Made by a program: the position numbers and the translations under genes
In this document: positions 55,000-64,000 of the stretch, in pieces
Layout: the number at the start of each line of letters is the position of its first letter
How positions within the stretch are numbered: position 1 is the first letter of the stretch
DNA from: Sphingomonas populi
Lineage (GTDB): Bacteria; Pseudomonadota; Alphaproteobacteria; Sphingomonadales; Sphingomonadaceae
Assembly: GCF_004208535.1 (NCBI RefSeq)
Contig: NZ_SGIS01000001.1
Coordinates: 1 to 64,000 of the forward strand
Reading direction: 5' to 3'
Length of the DNA stretch: 64,000 bases
Notes under the pieces: generated by a model
Database searches by the model: none
The model's input: the letters and a program-made list of their open reading frames with translations, nothing else
Told to the model about the DNA's origin: nothing

Positions 55000-57480
55000 A
55001 TGACCGACTTCCTCCTCGAACTCCGCTCGGAGGAAATCCCCGCGCGCATGCAGGACAAGGCGCGCGACGATCTCGCGCGGCTGTTCGCGGCCGAGCTGGC
55101 CAAGTCCGGCCTCCACGCGCACGCGATCGTCACCTTCGCGACGCCGCGCCGGCTCGCGCTGATCGCGCGCGATCTGCCGGAGGCGACCGCTGCGGTTTCG
55201 GAGGAAACCAAGGGGCCGAAGACCAGCGCGCCGCCACAGGCGCTCGAAGGCTTCCTGCGCAAGACCGGGCTGACGCGCGAGCAGCTCGTCGAGCGTGATG
55301 GCGTGTTCTTCGCGGTGATCGACAAGCCCGGCCGCGCCACTGCCGACGTGCTGGCCGAAGCGATCCCCGCCGTGATCCGCGCCTTCCCCTGGCCCAAGTC
55401 GATGCGCTGGGGCGAGGCGTCACTCACCACCGAGAGCTTGCGCTGGGTGCGTCCGCTGCAAGGCATCGTCGCCTTGTTCGGCGAGGATGTCGTGCCGTGC
55501 GAGATCGCCGGCGTGGTCTCGGGCGCGGCGACGGTCGGGCATCGTTTCCACCATCCGGGCGTCATCACGATCGGCTCGGCGAGCGATTATGTCGAGAAGC
55601 TCCACGCCTGCCACGTCGTCGTCGATCAGGACGAACGCCGCAGCATCATCGCGCTCGGCGCGACGATGGCCGCGCGCAAGGCTGGCCTGGAACTGGTCCG
55701 CGACGAGGGCTTGCTGACGGAGAACGCCGGCCTCACCGAATGGCCAGTGCCGCTGCTCGGCCGCTTCGACGAAGCGTTTCTGGCCGTGCCGCCCGAGGTG
55801 ATCCAGCTCACCGCGCGCGTGAACCAGAAGTATTTCGTGTGCCGCGATAGCGACGGCAAACTCGCCAACGCCTTCGTCTGCACCGCCAATATCGACGCGG
55901 TCGACGGCGGCGCGAAGATCGTCGAGGGCAACCAGAAGGTGCTGGCGGCGCGGCTAAGCGATGCCAAGTTCTTCTACGAAACCGATCTGAAGGTGCCGCT
56001 TGAGGAACAGGCGGCCAAGCTCGACCGGATCGTGTTCCACGAGAAGCTCGGCACGGTCGCGGACAAGGTGGAGCGCGTCGCCAAGCTGGCGCGCTGGCTG
56101 GTGGAAGAAGGGATCGTCAAATCTCCCTCTCCCCTCGTGGGAGAGGGAAGGGGCCCGCTCGCGTCAGCGAGTGGGAAGGGTGAGGGGGACGTTCCGAGCC
56201 TCACGCCCCCTCACCCTTCCGCGACTGCGTCGCTCCCTCCCTCTCCCACAAGGGGAGAGGGAAATCTGGCCGATCTCGCCGAACGCGCGGCGCGGCTGGC
56301 GAAGGCCGATCTCGTCACCGGCATGGTCGGCGAGTTCCCCGAATTGCAGGGCCTGATGGGCGGCTATTACGCCGAGCGCCAAGGCGAAGACCCGCGCGTC
56401 GCCTCCGCGATCCGCGATCATTACAAGCCGGTCGGCCAGGGCGACGACGTGCCGACCGATCCGGTGACAGTGGCGGTGTCGCTGGCGGATAAGCTGGATA
56501 GTATTATCGGCTTCTTCGGGGCGGACGAAAAGCCGACCGGCAGTAAAGACCCATATGCTCTTCGTCGTAGCGCTCTGGCGGTTTTGAGCATCCAGTCCTC
56601 GAATAAACTTCGCTTCCAGTTAAGCGAGGTTATCGAATTTCTTCGCCGTATTTATCACTTTCAAGAATTTCATCGAGCGCTGGAAGCTGATCCAATCGCT
56701 TCAGTTGCAAATGTCACGAAGCCCATCCGCAAATTTAAGATAGACCGCTCCATCGATGGCGAGCGGCTTGTCGTTGATGGCAATACGTTTGGCCCATTTA
56801 CCGCCGGCACACTCAAAAATTTATCAGATCGCATACACTTTTGGGGCGCGCCATTGTCGTCATTGGACGGCGATGTGCTTTCCTTCTTCGCCGACCGCCT
56901 CAAAGTCCAGCAACGCGAAGCCGGCGTTCGTCACGACCTGATCGACGCGGTGTTCGCGCTCGGTGGCGAGGATGATCTCGTCCGTCTGCTCGCGCGCGTC
57001 CATGCGTTGCAGGCGTTCGTCGGCACCGAGGATGGGGCGAATCTGCTCGCCGGGTACAAGCGGGCGGCGAATATTCTGAAGAAGGAGGGGTTCGCGCAAC
57101 CTGCTCCCCTCCCTGGAAGGGAGGGGCTGGGGGTGGGTCGCCCCGAGGCGACCGATGCGCGTTCCCCAAGCGAACCCACCCCCGCCCCCTCCCTTCCAGG
57201 GAGGGGAGAAGCGGCGACATATGACGCGGCACCCGCAGAAGCCGCCCTCCTCGCCGCGCTCGACGCGGCCGAGCCGGCCGCCGCCGACGCGGTCGCGCAC
57301 GAGGATTTCGAAGCGGCGATGGCCGCGCTCGCCACGCTGCGCGCACCGATCGACGCGTTTTTCGAGACCGTCATCGTCAACGATGCCGATCCGGCCAAGC
57401 GCCTTGCCCGCCTCGTGCTGCTCGCGCGGGTCCGCACGGCGGTCCACACTGTCGCCGACTTCTCGAAGATCGAAGGCTGA
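55000..57480 (+). CDS. glyS: glycyl-tRNA synthetase beta subunit, enlarged by in-frame insertions
   Basis: The 826-residue beta subunit begins MTDFLLELRSEEIPARMQ (start 55000, GGAGAG upstream) and contains the expected blocks: FATPRRLALIARDLPE, PKSMRWG, FVCTANIDAVDGG, ARLSDAKFFYETDLK, GMVGEFPELQGLMGGYYA (an HD-like domain) and a C-terminal anticodon-binding helix bundle. Known homologues have about 690-760 residues. The excess comes from two palindromic repeat insertions (about residues 373-422 and 702-740) and an AT-rich segment (about 520-627) with codon use unlike its surroundings. All keep the frame, and the conserved ends are intact, so the enzyme is probably functional. Confidence 0.93.
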   Translation: MTDFLLELRSEEIPARMQDKARDDLARLFAAELAKSGLHAHAIVTFATPRRLALIARDLPEATAAVSEETKGPKTSAPPQALEGFLRKTGLTREQLVERDGVFFAVIDKPGRATADVLAEAIPAVIRAFPWPKSMRWGEASLTTESLRWVRPLQGIVALFGEDVVPCEIAGVVSGAATVGHRFHHPGVITIGSASDYVEKLHACHVVVDQDERRSIIALGATMAARKAGLELVRDEGLLTENAGLTEWPVPLLGRFDEAFLAVPPEVIQLTARVNQKYFVCRDSDGKLANAFVCTANIDAVDGGAKIVEGNQKVLAARLSDAKFFYETDLKVPLEEQAAKLDRIVFHEKLGTVADKVERVAKLARWLVEEGIVKSPSPLVGEGRGPLASASGKGEGDVPSLTPPHPSATASLPPSPTRGEGNLADLAERAARLAKADLVTGMVGEFPELQGLMGGYYAERQGEDPRVASAIRDHYKPVGQGDDVPTDPVTVAVSLADKLDSIIGFFGADEKPTGSKDPYALRRSALAVLSIQSSNKLRFQLSEVIEFLRRIYHFQEFHRALEADPIASVANVTKPIRKFKIDRSIDGERLVVDGNTFGPFTAGTLKNLSDRIHFWGAPLSSLDGDVLSFFADRLKVQQREAGVRHDLIDAVFALGGEDDLVRLLARVHALQAFVGTEDGANLLAGYKRAANILKKEGFAQPAPLPGREGLGVGRPEATDARSPSEPTPAPSLPGRGEAATYDAAPAEAALLAALDAAEPAAADAVAHEDFEAAMAALATLRAPIDAFFETVIVNDADPAKRLARLVLLARVRTAVHTVADFSKIEG
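56119..56264. repeat. palindromic element inserted in frame within glyS (first)
   Basis: The outer arms CTCCCTCTCCCCTCGTGGGA (from 56123) and its counterpart ending GGGGAGAGGGA (to 56262) are near-perfect complements; inner arms GGAAGGGTGAGGGGG and CCCCCTCACCCTTCC (56174-56188 and 56206-56220) are perfect. It encodes an added peptide of about 49 residues rich in Pro, Ser and Gly (SPSPLVGEGRG ... PPSPTRGEGN) between LVEEGIV and the conserved DLAERAARLAKADLVTGMVGEFPELQG part. Confidence 0.82.
57104..57208. repeat. palindromic element inserted in frame within glyS (second)
   Basis: Perfect or near-perfect 35-bp inverted arms lie at 57104-57138 and 57174-57208. The added peptide (PAPLPGREGLGVGRP ... 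PTPAPSLPGRGEA, about 38-40 residues) follows the conserved LLAGYKRAANILKKEGF and precedes the C-terminal helix bundle. The repeat is a different family from the first insertion. Confidence 0.82.
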
Positions 57481-57616
57481 TCTTCGCGGCAGCTTGGAAT
57501 AACTCTGACAATTAGCTGATATCGCTAACAAGATGGACCGATCAATTTAACCCACCCGACTTGAATTCTTTCGTGCTGCGATGCACAACGCGCGAAACGA
57601 AAATCTGGAGAACGAC

Positions 57617-60319
<2,703 letters not shown>

Positions 60320-60343
60320 TCCATCCGGGTGAAGGTCGGGGCG

Positions 60344-60499
60344 CTATGCCTCGACCTTCTGCGCGTGCGAGGCGATCAGCGTGTTGAGCACGCGGATGCG
60401 TTCGCGCGTCTCGGTCGAATCCTGCGACGGATAGGTCTGGATCTTGTCGAGAAGGATGGCGAGTTCCTTCTTCCACTCGGCCTGGTTGGTATCGGACAT
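60344..60499 (-). CDS. 51-residue small protein, conserved-looking, unknown function
   Basis: An ATG at 60499 (minus strand) preceded by GGAGAGTGAT opens MSDTNQAEWKKELAILLDKI and continues QTYPSQDSTETRERIRVLNT, then LIASHAQKVEA, stop at 60344. The whole is a helical, charged peptide with no signal or membrane segment. The Shine-Dalgarno spacing, full codon bias (high GC at third positions) and location between ppdK and rplY make a real gene likely. No family is recognised. Confidence 0.72.
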   Translation of the reverse strand: MSDTNQAEWKKELAILLDKIQTYPSQDSTETRERIRVLNTLIASHAQKVEA

Positions 60500-60695
60500 A
60501 TCACTCTCCTTTTATGCTCTCCCGCCGATATGGGGAGCCTTGCGGCGGTGTCCAGCCGGCCTGCCCGCGTATCTCTCCTTGCCCTTCGCGCGCGCTTCGG
60601 CTATGCGCGCCGCCTCTCGGTCAGGGTCATCCCTGGAGGCCTGATCGGGATTTGAACCCCCCGCGTTTTGAACAAACGTATTTCGGAGATCTGCA

Positions 60696-61343
60696 ATGAG
60701 CGAACAACTGACGCTCGCAGCCGAGACGCGCGAACAGGTTGGCAAGGGAGCCTCCCGTTTGCTTCGTCGTGAAGGCCGCGTACCCGCCGTCGTCTATGGC
60801 AACAACCAGGAACCCCTGGCGATCCACGTCGAGGAAAAGGCGCTGATGCGTCTCCTCATGACGGGTCACTTCATGAATTCCCAGGTGATGATCGAAGCTG
60901 GCGGCAAGACCATCCGCACGCTCCCCAAGGACGTCGCGTTCGATGCCGTCACCGATCGTCCGGTTCACGTCGATTTCCTGCGCATCGGCGCGCACACCAC
61001 CGTCCACGTCAGCGTCCCGGTCGTGTTCACCGATGAGGACGAGGCTCCCGGCATCAAGACCGGCAAGGGCGTGCTCAACATCGTTCAGCACGAAGTCGAG
61101 CTGGTCTGCGACGCGGCCGCGATCCCCGACAACATCACCATCTCGCTGGCTGGCCGCGAGATCGGCGATTCGATCCACATCTCGAACGTGACGCTGCCGA
61201 AGGGCGTGACACCGGCGATCACCGACCGCGACTTCACCATCGCGACGATCGTTCCGCCGACCGTGCCGACCGTCGCCGACGACGAGGCTGACGCCGCCGT
61301 CGCCGAGGCGCAGGCCGCCGAGGCAGCACCGGAAGCCGAGTAA
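60696..61343 (+). CDS. rplY: 50S ribosomal protein L25/general stress protein Ctc
   Basis: The 215-residue protein is the long (Ctc/TL5) form of L25: the N-terminal 5S-rRNA-binding domain ([45 protein letters not shown]) and the C-terminal beta domain ([47 protein letters not shown]), then an Ala/Glu tail. pth lies downstream after a repeat; the rplY-pth order is common in bacteria. TTCGGAGAT precedes the start. Confidence 0.95.
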   Translation: MSEQLTLAAETREQVGKGASRLLRREGRVPAVVYGNNQEPLAIHVEEKALMRLLMTGHFMNSQVMIEAGGKTIRTLPKDVAFDAVTDRPVHVDFLRIGAHTTVHVSVPVVFTDEDEAPGIKTGKGVLNIVQHEVELVCDAAAIPDNITISLAGREIGDSIHISNVTLPKGVTPAITDRDFTIATIVPPTVPTVADDEADAAVAEAQAAEAAPEAE

Positions 61344-61351
61344 CGTCCTTC

Positions 61352-61459
61352 TCCCTCTCCCCGCTTGCGGGGAGAGGGTCGGGGAGAGGGGCAGTATCGG
61401 GGCGCAGCGCTTGCGACTGCCCCTCTCCCCTGCCCTCTCCCCGCAAGCGGGGAGAGGGA
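61352..61459. repeat. palindromic repeat between rplY and pth
   Basis: Perfect 27-bp inverted arms lie at 61352-61378 and 61433-61459, each itself a hairpin (CTCTCCCCGC-TTGCGGGGAGAG type). An inner dyad GGGGAGAGGGGCAGT/ACTGCCCCTCTCCCC-like pair lies within. The outer unit resembles the first glyS insertion. The element ends six bases before the pth start. Confidence 0.78.
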
Positions 61460-61465
61460 GTTTAA

Positions 61466-62041
61466 ATGCAAATCTGGGTCGGTCTTGGCAATCCGGGCGC
61501 GCAATATGCGCTCAACCGCCACAATGTCGGCTTCATGGCGATCGACACGATCGCCGATCTCCACGGCTTTTCGCCCGTTAAGAAGGCGTTTCAGGGCTGG
61601 ACTCAGGAAGGCCGCATCGGCCCCGAGAAAATCCTGCTGCTCAAGCCAGCCACCTTCATGAACGAGAGCGGCCGCAGCGTCGGCGAGGCGATGCGCTTCT
61701 ACAAGCTCGACACCGGCGACGTCACCATCTTCCACGATGAACTCGATATCGCGCCGTTCCGCGTCAAGGTGAAGGTCGGCGGCGGCACCGCCGGGCATAA
61801 CGGCCTGCGCTCGACCGAGGCGCATATCGGCAATGCGTTCCGCCGCATCCGGCTTGGCATCGGCCATCCGGGGCACAAGGACAAGGTTTCGCCCTACGTC
61901 CTCGGCAATTACGCCAAGGCGGAGATGGACCCGCTCTCCGATATGCTCGGCGCGGTCGCCGCCGAGGCGCCGTGGCTCGCCAAGGGTGACGACGTGCGCT
62001 TCATGAACGACGTGGCGCTACGCCTTGGAGACGGCAAATGA
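61466..62041 (+). CDS. pth: peptidyl-tRNA hydrolase
   Basis: The 191-residue enzyme recycles peptidyl-tRNA. It starts MQIWVGLGNPGAQYALNRHNVGFMAID (catalytic His in NRHNVGF, near 20), and has LLKPATFMNESGRSVGEAMRFYKL, FHDELDIAPF (catalytic Asp near 94), GGGTAGHNGLRS and RIRLGIGHPGHKDKVSPYVLG. It overlaps the next gene by four bases. The ribosome site GGGGAGAGGGAG lies within the end of the upstream repeat. Confidence 0.96.
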   Translation: MQIWVGLGNPGAQYALNRHNVGFMAIDTIADLHGFSPVKKAFQGWTQEGRIGPEKILLLKPATFMNESGRSVGEAMRFYKLDTGDVTIFHDELDIAPFRVKVKVGGGTAGHNGLRSTEAHIGNAFRRIRLGIGHPGHKDKVSPYVLGNYAKAEMDPLSDMLGAVAAEAPWLAKGDDVRFMNDVALRLGDGK

Positions 62042-62640
62042 GCATTCGCACCCTGTTCGCGACGCCGGTGTATGAGGGTAGCCTCGCCGATCCACGCATG
62101 CTCGCCGAACTGGAGCAATCCTGCCTGATGTTCGCGCAGGAGGACCGCGCCGGGCGGGCGTGGTCCAAGCAACACAATTATCGCGGCTACACCAGCTACG
62201 CCTCGCTCAACGATCTGCCCCAGCGCGATCCCGCGTTCGGTGATCTCGCCAAGAAGCTCGCCAAGCACGTCGCCGCCTTTGCCGAGGCGTGCGCGTTCGA
62301 TCTCGGCGGGCGCAAGCTCCGGCTCGACAGCCTGTGGGTCAACGTCCTCAAGCCCGGCGGCATGCACTCCGGGCATATCCACCCGCATTCGGTGGTGTCG
62401 GGCACGCTCTACGTCGCGGTGCCGCCGGGCGCGGGCGCGATCCGCTTCGAAGACCCGCGCCTGCCACTGATGATGGCCGCCCCTACCCGCCGCGAGGATG
62501 CTCCCGAGGAGCAACGCACCTTCGCGCACGTCGCGCCCGAGGCCGGCACGATCCTGCTGTGGGAAAGCTGGCTACGCCACGAGGTGATCGCCGGCACCGC
62601 CAAGCAAGACCGGATCAGCATCAGCTTCAACTATAGCTGA
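62038..62640 (+). CDS. TIGR02466-type 2-oxoglutarate/Fe(II) oxygenase-like protein
   Basis: The 200-residue protein matches the TIGR02466 group of cupin-like oxygenases: LFATPVYEGSL start, WVNVLKPGGMHSGHIHPHSVVSGTLYV (metal-site His region near 100-127), FEDPR, and the second His in LLWESWLRHEVIAG (near 181), then ISISFNYS. The substrate is unknown. The ATGA overlap with pth suggests joint translation. Confidence 0.82.
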   Translation: MSIRTLFATPVYEGSLADPRMLAELEQSCLMFAQEDRAGRAWSKQHNYRGYTSYASLNDLPQRDPAFGDLAKKLAKHVAAFAEACAFDLGGRKLRLDSLWVNVLKPGGMHSGHIHPHSVVSGTLYVAVPPGAGAIRFEDPRLPLMMAAPTRREDAPEEQRTFAHVAPEAGTILLWESWLRHEVIAGTAKQDRISISFNYS

Positions 62641-62657
62641 TACCTACACCGAGTCCT

Positions 62658-62753
62658 TCGTTCTCCCGCGCACGCGGGAGTCCAGAATCCCAAGAGCCGC
62701 AATCATTGTTTTGTGTGGCTCTGGATTCCCGCTTTCGCGGGAAAACATGAACT
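62658..62753. repeat. palindromic intergenic repeat
   Basis: The segment holds CCCGCGCACGCGGG near the left end and CCCGCTTTCGCGGG near the right end, with TCCAGA and GAGCC(g)CA / TG(t)GGCTC pairs inside, so the whole forms an imperfect long hairpin between convergent oxygenase and pspF genes. It could end transcription from both sides. Its arms resemble those upstream of glyS. Confidence 0.65.
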
Positions 62754-62766
62754 GTACGTTCGGCCG

Positions 62767-63795
62767 CTAAGCCCCCGCCGAAATCAGCCCATGCCGTTTC
62801 AGGGCGTGCCGCAACTGATCGTAGCTCAGCCCCAGCGCATCCGCCGTGGCGCGCTGGTTGAAGCGATGCTCGGCCATCGCCTTCTTGAGTAGATCGCGCT
62901 CGAACCGCGCGATGCGGCTCTTGAAGTCGCCCGGCGCGTCCTCCTCCTCAACCGTCGCGACGTGTGCCGCCGCAGCCGGCGCCGCCTCCACCGTCATCGT
63001 CCCGCCCTGGCCCCCACGCGGGCGATATTGCGACTGGAACGGATCGAACTCGATTGCGTCGATCGGCGTGTCGCGCTCCCAGCGGTACACCGCGCGCTCG
63101 ACGACGTTGCGGAGTTCGCGCACGTTGCCCGGCCATTCATAAGCGACCAGCGCCGCCATCGCCTCGCGGGTAAAGCCCGGCCAGTCGAGCCGCCCCATTT
63201 CCGAGGCCATGCGCCGCCCGTAATGCTCGGCCAGCACCGGCACGTCGCCGGTGCGCGCGCGGAGCGGCGGCAACGTAACCACCTCGAACGAAAGCCGGTC
63301 GAGCAGATCGGCGCGGAACTGGTGGCGCGCGACCTTGTCGGGGAGATGCTCGTTGGTCGCCGCGACGATCCGCACGTCGACGCGCAACGGCCGCGACGAT
63401 CCGATCCGCGTGACCTCGCCATATTCGACCGCACGCAACAACCGGTCCTGCGCCGCCATCGACAAGGTGCCGAGTTCGTCGAGAAACAGCGTGCCGCCAT
63501 GCGCCTCCTCGAACCGCCCCTGCCGCGCCTTGGTCGCGCCGGTGAATGCGCCCGCCTCATGCCCGAACAACTCGGCCTCGATCAGCGTCTCGGGCAGCGC
63601 CGCGCAATTCATGATGACGAGTGGCTGGTCCCAGCGCGGGGACAGCCGGTGAAGCCGCTCGGCCACCAGTTCCTTGCCGGTGCCGCGCTCGCCGATCACC
63701 AGCACCGGCCGGTCGAGTGCCGCCGCGCGGCTGGCGCGCTCCAGCGCGTCGAGAAACGGGCCTGACTGGCCGATTACCTGGGTTACGCGCTCCAT
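62767..63795 (-). CDS. pspF: phage shock protein operon activator PspF
   Basis: The 342-residue sigma-54 activator lacks an N-terminal receiver, as PspF does. Its AAA+ domain has LVIGERGTGKELVAERLH (Walker A, near 33), the sigma-54 loop ELFGHEAGAFTGATKARQGRFEEAHGGTLFLDELG (GAFTGA near 82) and EWPGNVRELRNVVERAVYR; a Fis-type helix-turn-helix ends it (NQRATADALGLSYDQLRHALKRHGL). The ATG at 63795 is preferred over 63837. It is divergent from pspA, whose sigma-54 promoter it would activate on membrane stress. Confidence 0.93.
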   Translation of the reverse strand: MERVTQVIGQSGPFLDALERASRAAALDRPVLVIGERGTGKELVAERLHRLSPRWDQPLVIMNCAALPETLIEAELFGHEAGAFTGATKARQGRFEEAHGGTLFLDELGTLSMAAQDRLLRAVEYGEVTRIGSSRPLRVDVRIVAATNEHLPDKVARHQFRADLLDRLSFEVVTLPPLRARTGDVPVLAEHYGRRMASEMGRLDWPGFTREAMAALVAYEWPGNVRELRNVVERAVYRWERDTPIDAIEFDPFQSQYRPRGGQGGTMTVEAAPAAAAHVATVEEEDAPGDFKSRIARFERDLLKKAMAEHRFNQRATADALGLSYDQLRHALKRHGLISAGA

Positions 63796-63831
63796 TGCCA
63801 AGCCTTGGCGTAAATTCCCAAGGCTTGGCAA
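63795..63831. promoter_or_regulatory. inverted repeat at the pspF start, candidate PspF upstream activating site
   Basis: TTGCCAAGCCTTGG (63795-63808) and CCAAGGCTTGGCAA (63818-63831) are perfect 14-bp inverted arms with a nine-base spacer. The dyad lies about 65-100 bp upstream of the sigma-54 promoter of pspA, the expected place for PspF binding, and also covers the pspF leader, which would allow autorepression. In the pspF transcript the same arms would form a hairpin next to the start codon. Confidence 0.65.
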
Positions 63832-63894
63832 GCGCACAATCCGACAAAGCTGTCGATCCGTTCAGAAAACCACGCAAATCCGCCATTTCTAAAG

Positions 63895-63911
63895 TTGGCA
63901 CGAACCCTGCA
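63895..63911 (+). promoter_or_regulatory. sigma-54 promoter of pspA
   Basis: TTGGCACGAACCCTGCA has the -24 GG (63897-63898) and -12 GC (63909-63910) doublets at the correct 12-base spacing and matches the sigma-54 consensus closely. It lies 55 bp before the pspA start and downstream of the putative PspF site. Confidence 0.85.
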
Positions 63912-63964
63912 ATGCTTTCTGCGTACACCAACGAGTACCGCGTTTCCCCAAGGAGTTTTCCAAC

Positions 63965-64000
63965 ATGGGCATTTTTTCCCGCACTCGCGACATCGTCGCC
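63965..64000 (+). CDS. pspA: phage shock protein A, 5' end
   Basis: Twelve codons (MGIFSRTRDIVA) are visible before the window ends. They match the conserved PspA N-terminus (amphipathic helix that binds membranes), and AGGAG lies at 63951-63955. The divergent pspF gene and the sigma-54 promoter confirm the call. PspA maintains membrane integrity and inhibits PspF in known systems. Confidence 0.88.
   Translation, partial: MGIFSRTRDIVA

Noticed and set aside
60634..60665. tRNA 3'-end-like sequence on the minus strand (TTCAAAT loop, then CCCGA, seven bases, T, CCA)
   Set aside because: Only three of five T-stem pairs form and there is no anticodon arm or acceptor partner upstream, so it is not a tRNA gene. 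It could be a leftover of a tRNA-targeted attachment site, but no integrase is near.

Overview
The window is GC-rich DNA from an alphaproteobacterium, most likely a sphingomonad (Sphingomonas or a close relative). The grounds are a ChvI-ChvG / HprK / RapZ / EIIA-Man / HPr block beside ATP-type pckA, two large TonB-dependent receptors, a sugar locus that includes a tryptophan-halogenase-like protein, a CC0125/CC1285-type lipoprotein, and palindromic intergenic repeats of the kind common in this group. No CRISPR array, rRNA or complete tRNA was seen.

Layout. 1-5.3 kb: an IS256-type transposase remnant, then an IclR regulator with a small catabolic cluster (PuuE-like deacetylase, isochorismatase-fold amidohydrolase, maleate-isomerase/arylmalonate-decarboxylase-like protein, flavin monooxygenase). 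5.4-12.2 kb: a secreted protein with a degenerate PHP-like domain, a Tat-exported DUF1838 protein, about 850 bp of apparently decayed DNA, and a TonB-dependent receptor. 12.3-14.7 kb: a cupin and an alpha/beta hydrolase divergent from a LysR regulator. 14.8-28.7 kb: a sugar-utilisation locus with an SLC45-like importer, GH68 sucrase, LacI repressor, TonB receptor, halogenase-like flavoprotein, ROK sugar kinase, GH36 alpha-galactosidase and GH2 beta-galactosidase. Its transcription units share a CAATCGATTG-type palindrome. This suggests a sucrose/raffinose-type regulon in which outer-membrane uptake, glycosidases, inner-membrane import and sugar phosphorylation are co-controlled.

28.7-44 kb is mostly core chromosome: guaB, SPFH/NfeD pair, MscS channel, pckA, ChvI/ChvG, HprK-RapZ-EIIA-HPr, a MarR/flavin monooxygenase divergent pair, a lipoprotein, a D-amino-acid-dehydrogenase-like oxidase and a lysophospholipase-like hydrolase. 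44-51.6 kb is a Tad/Flp pilus locus (cpaA, B, C, D, E, tadB, tadC) with no cpaF ATPase at its usual place between cpaE and tadB. 51.6-64 kb holds two TraB/GumN paralogues, glyQ and glyS, ppdK, a 51-residue small protein, rplY, pth, a TIGR02466-type oxygenase, and pspF divergent from the start of pspA with a sigma-54 promoter.

The most unusual feature is glyS. It carries two in-frame insertions of palindromic repeat DNA and a separate AT-rich stretch that appears to lengthen the protein, giving 826 residues where roughly 690-760 is usual. Related palindromic repeats sit in nearby intergenic regions.
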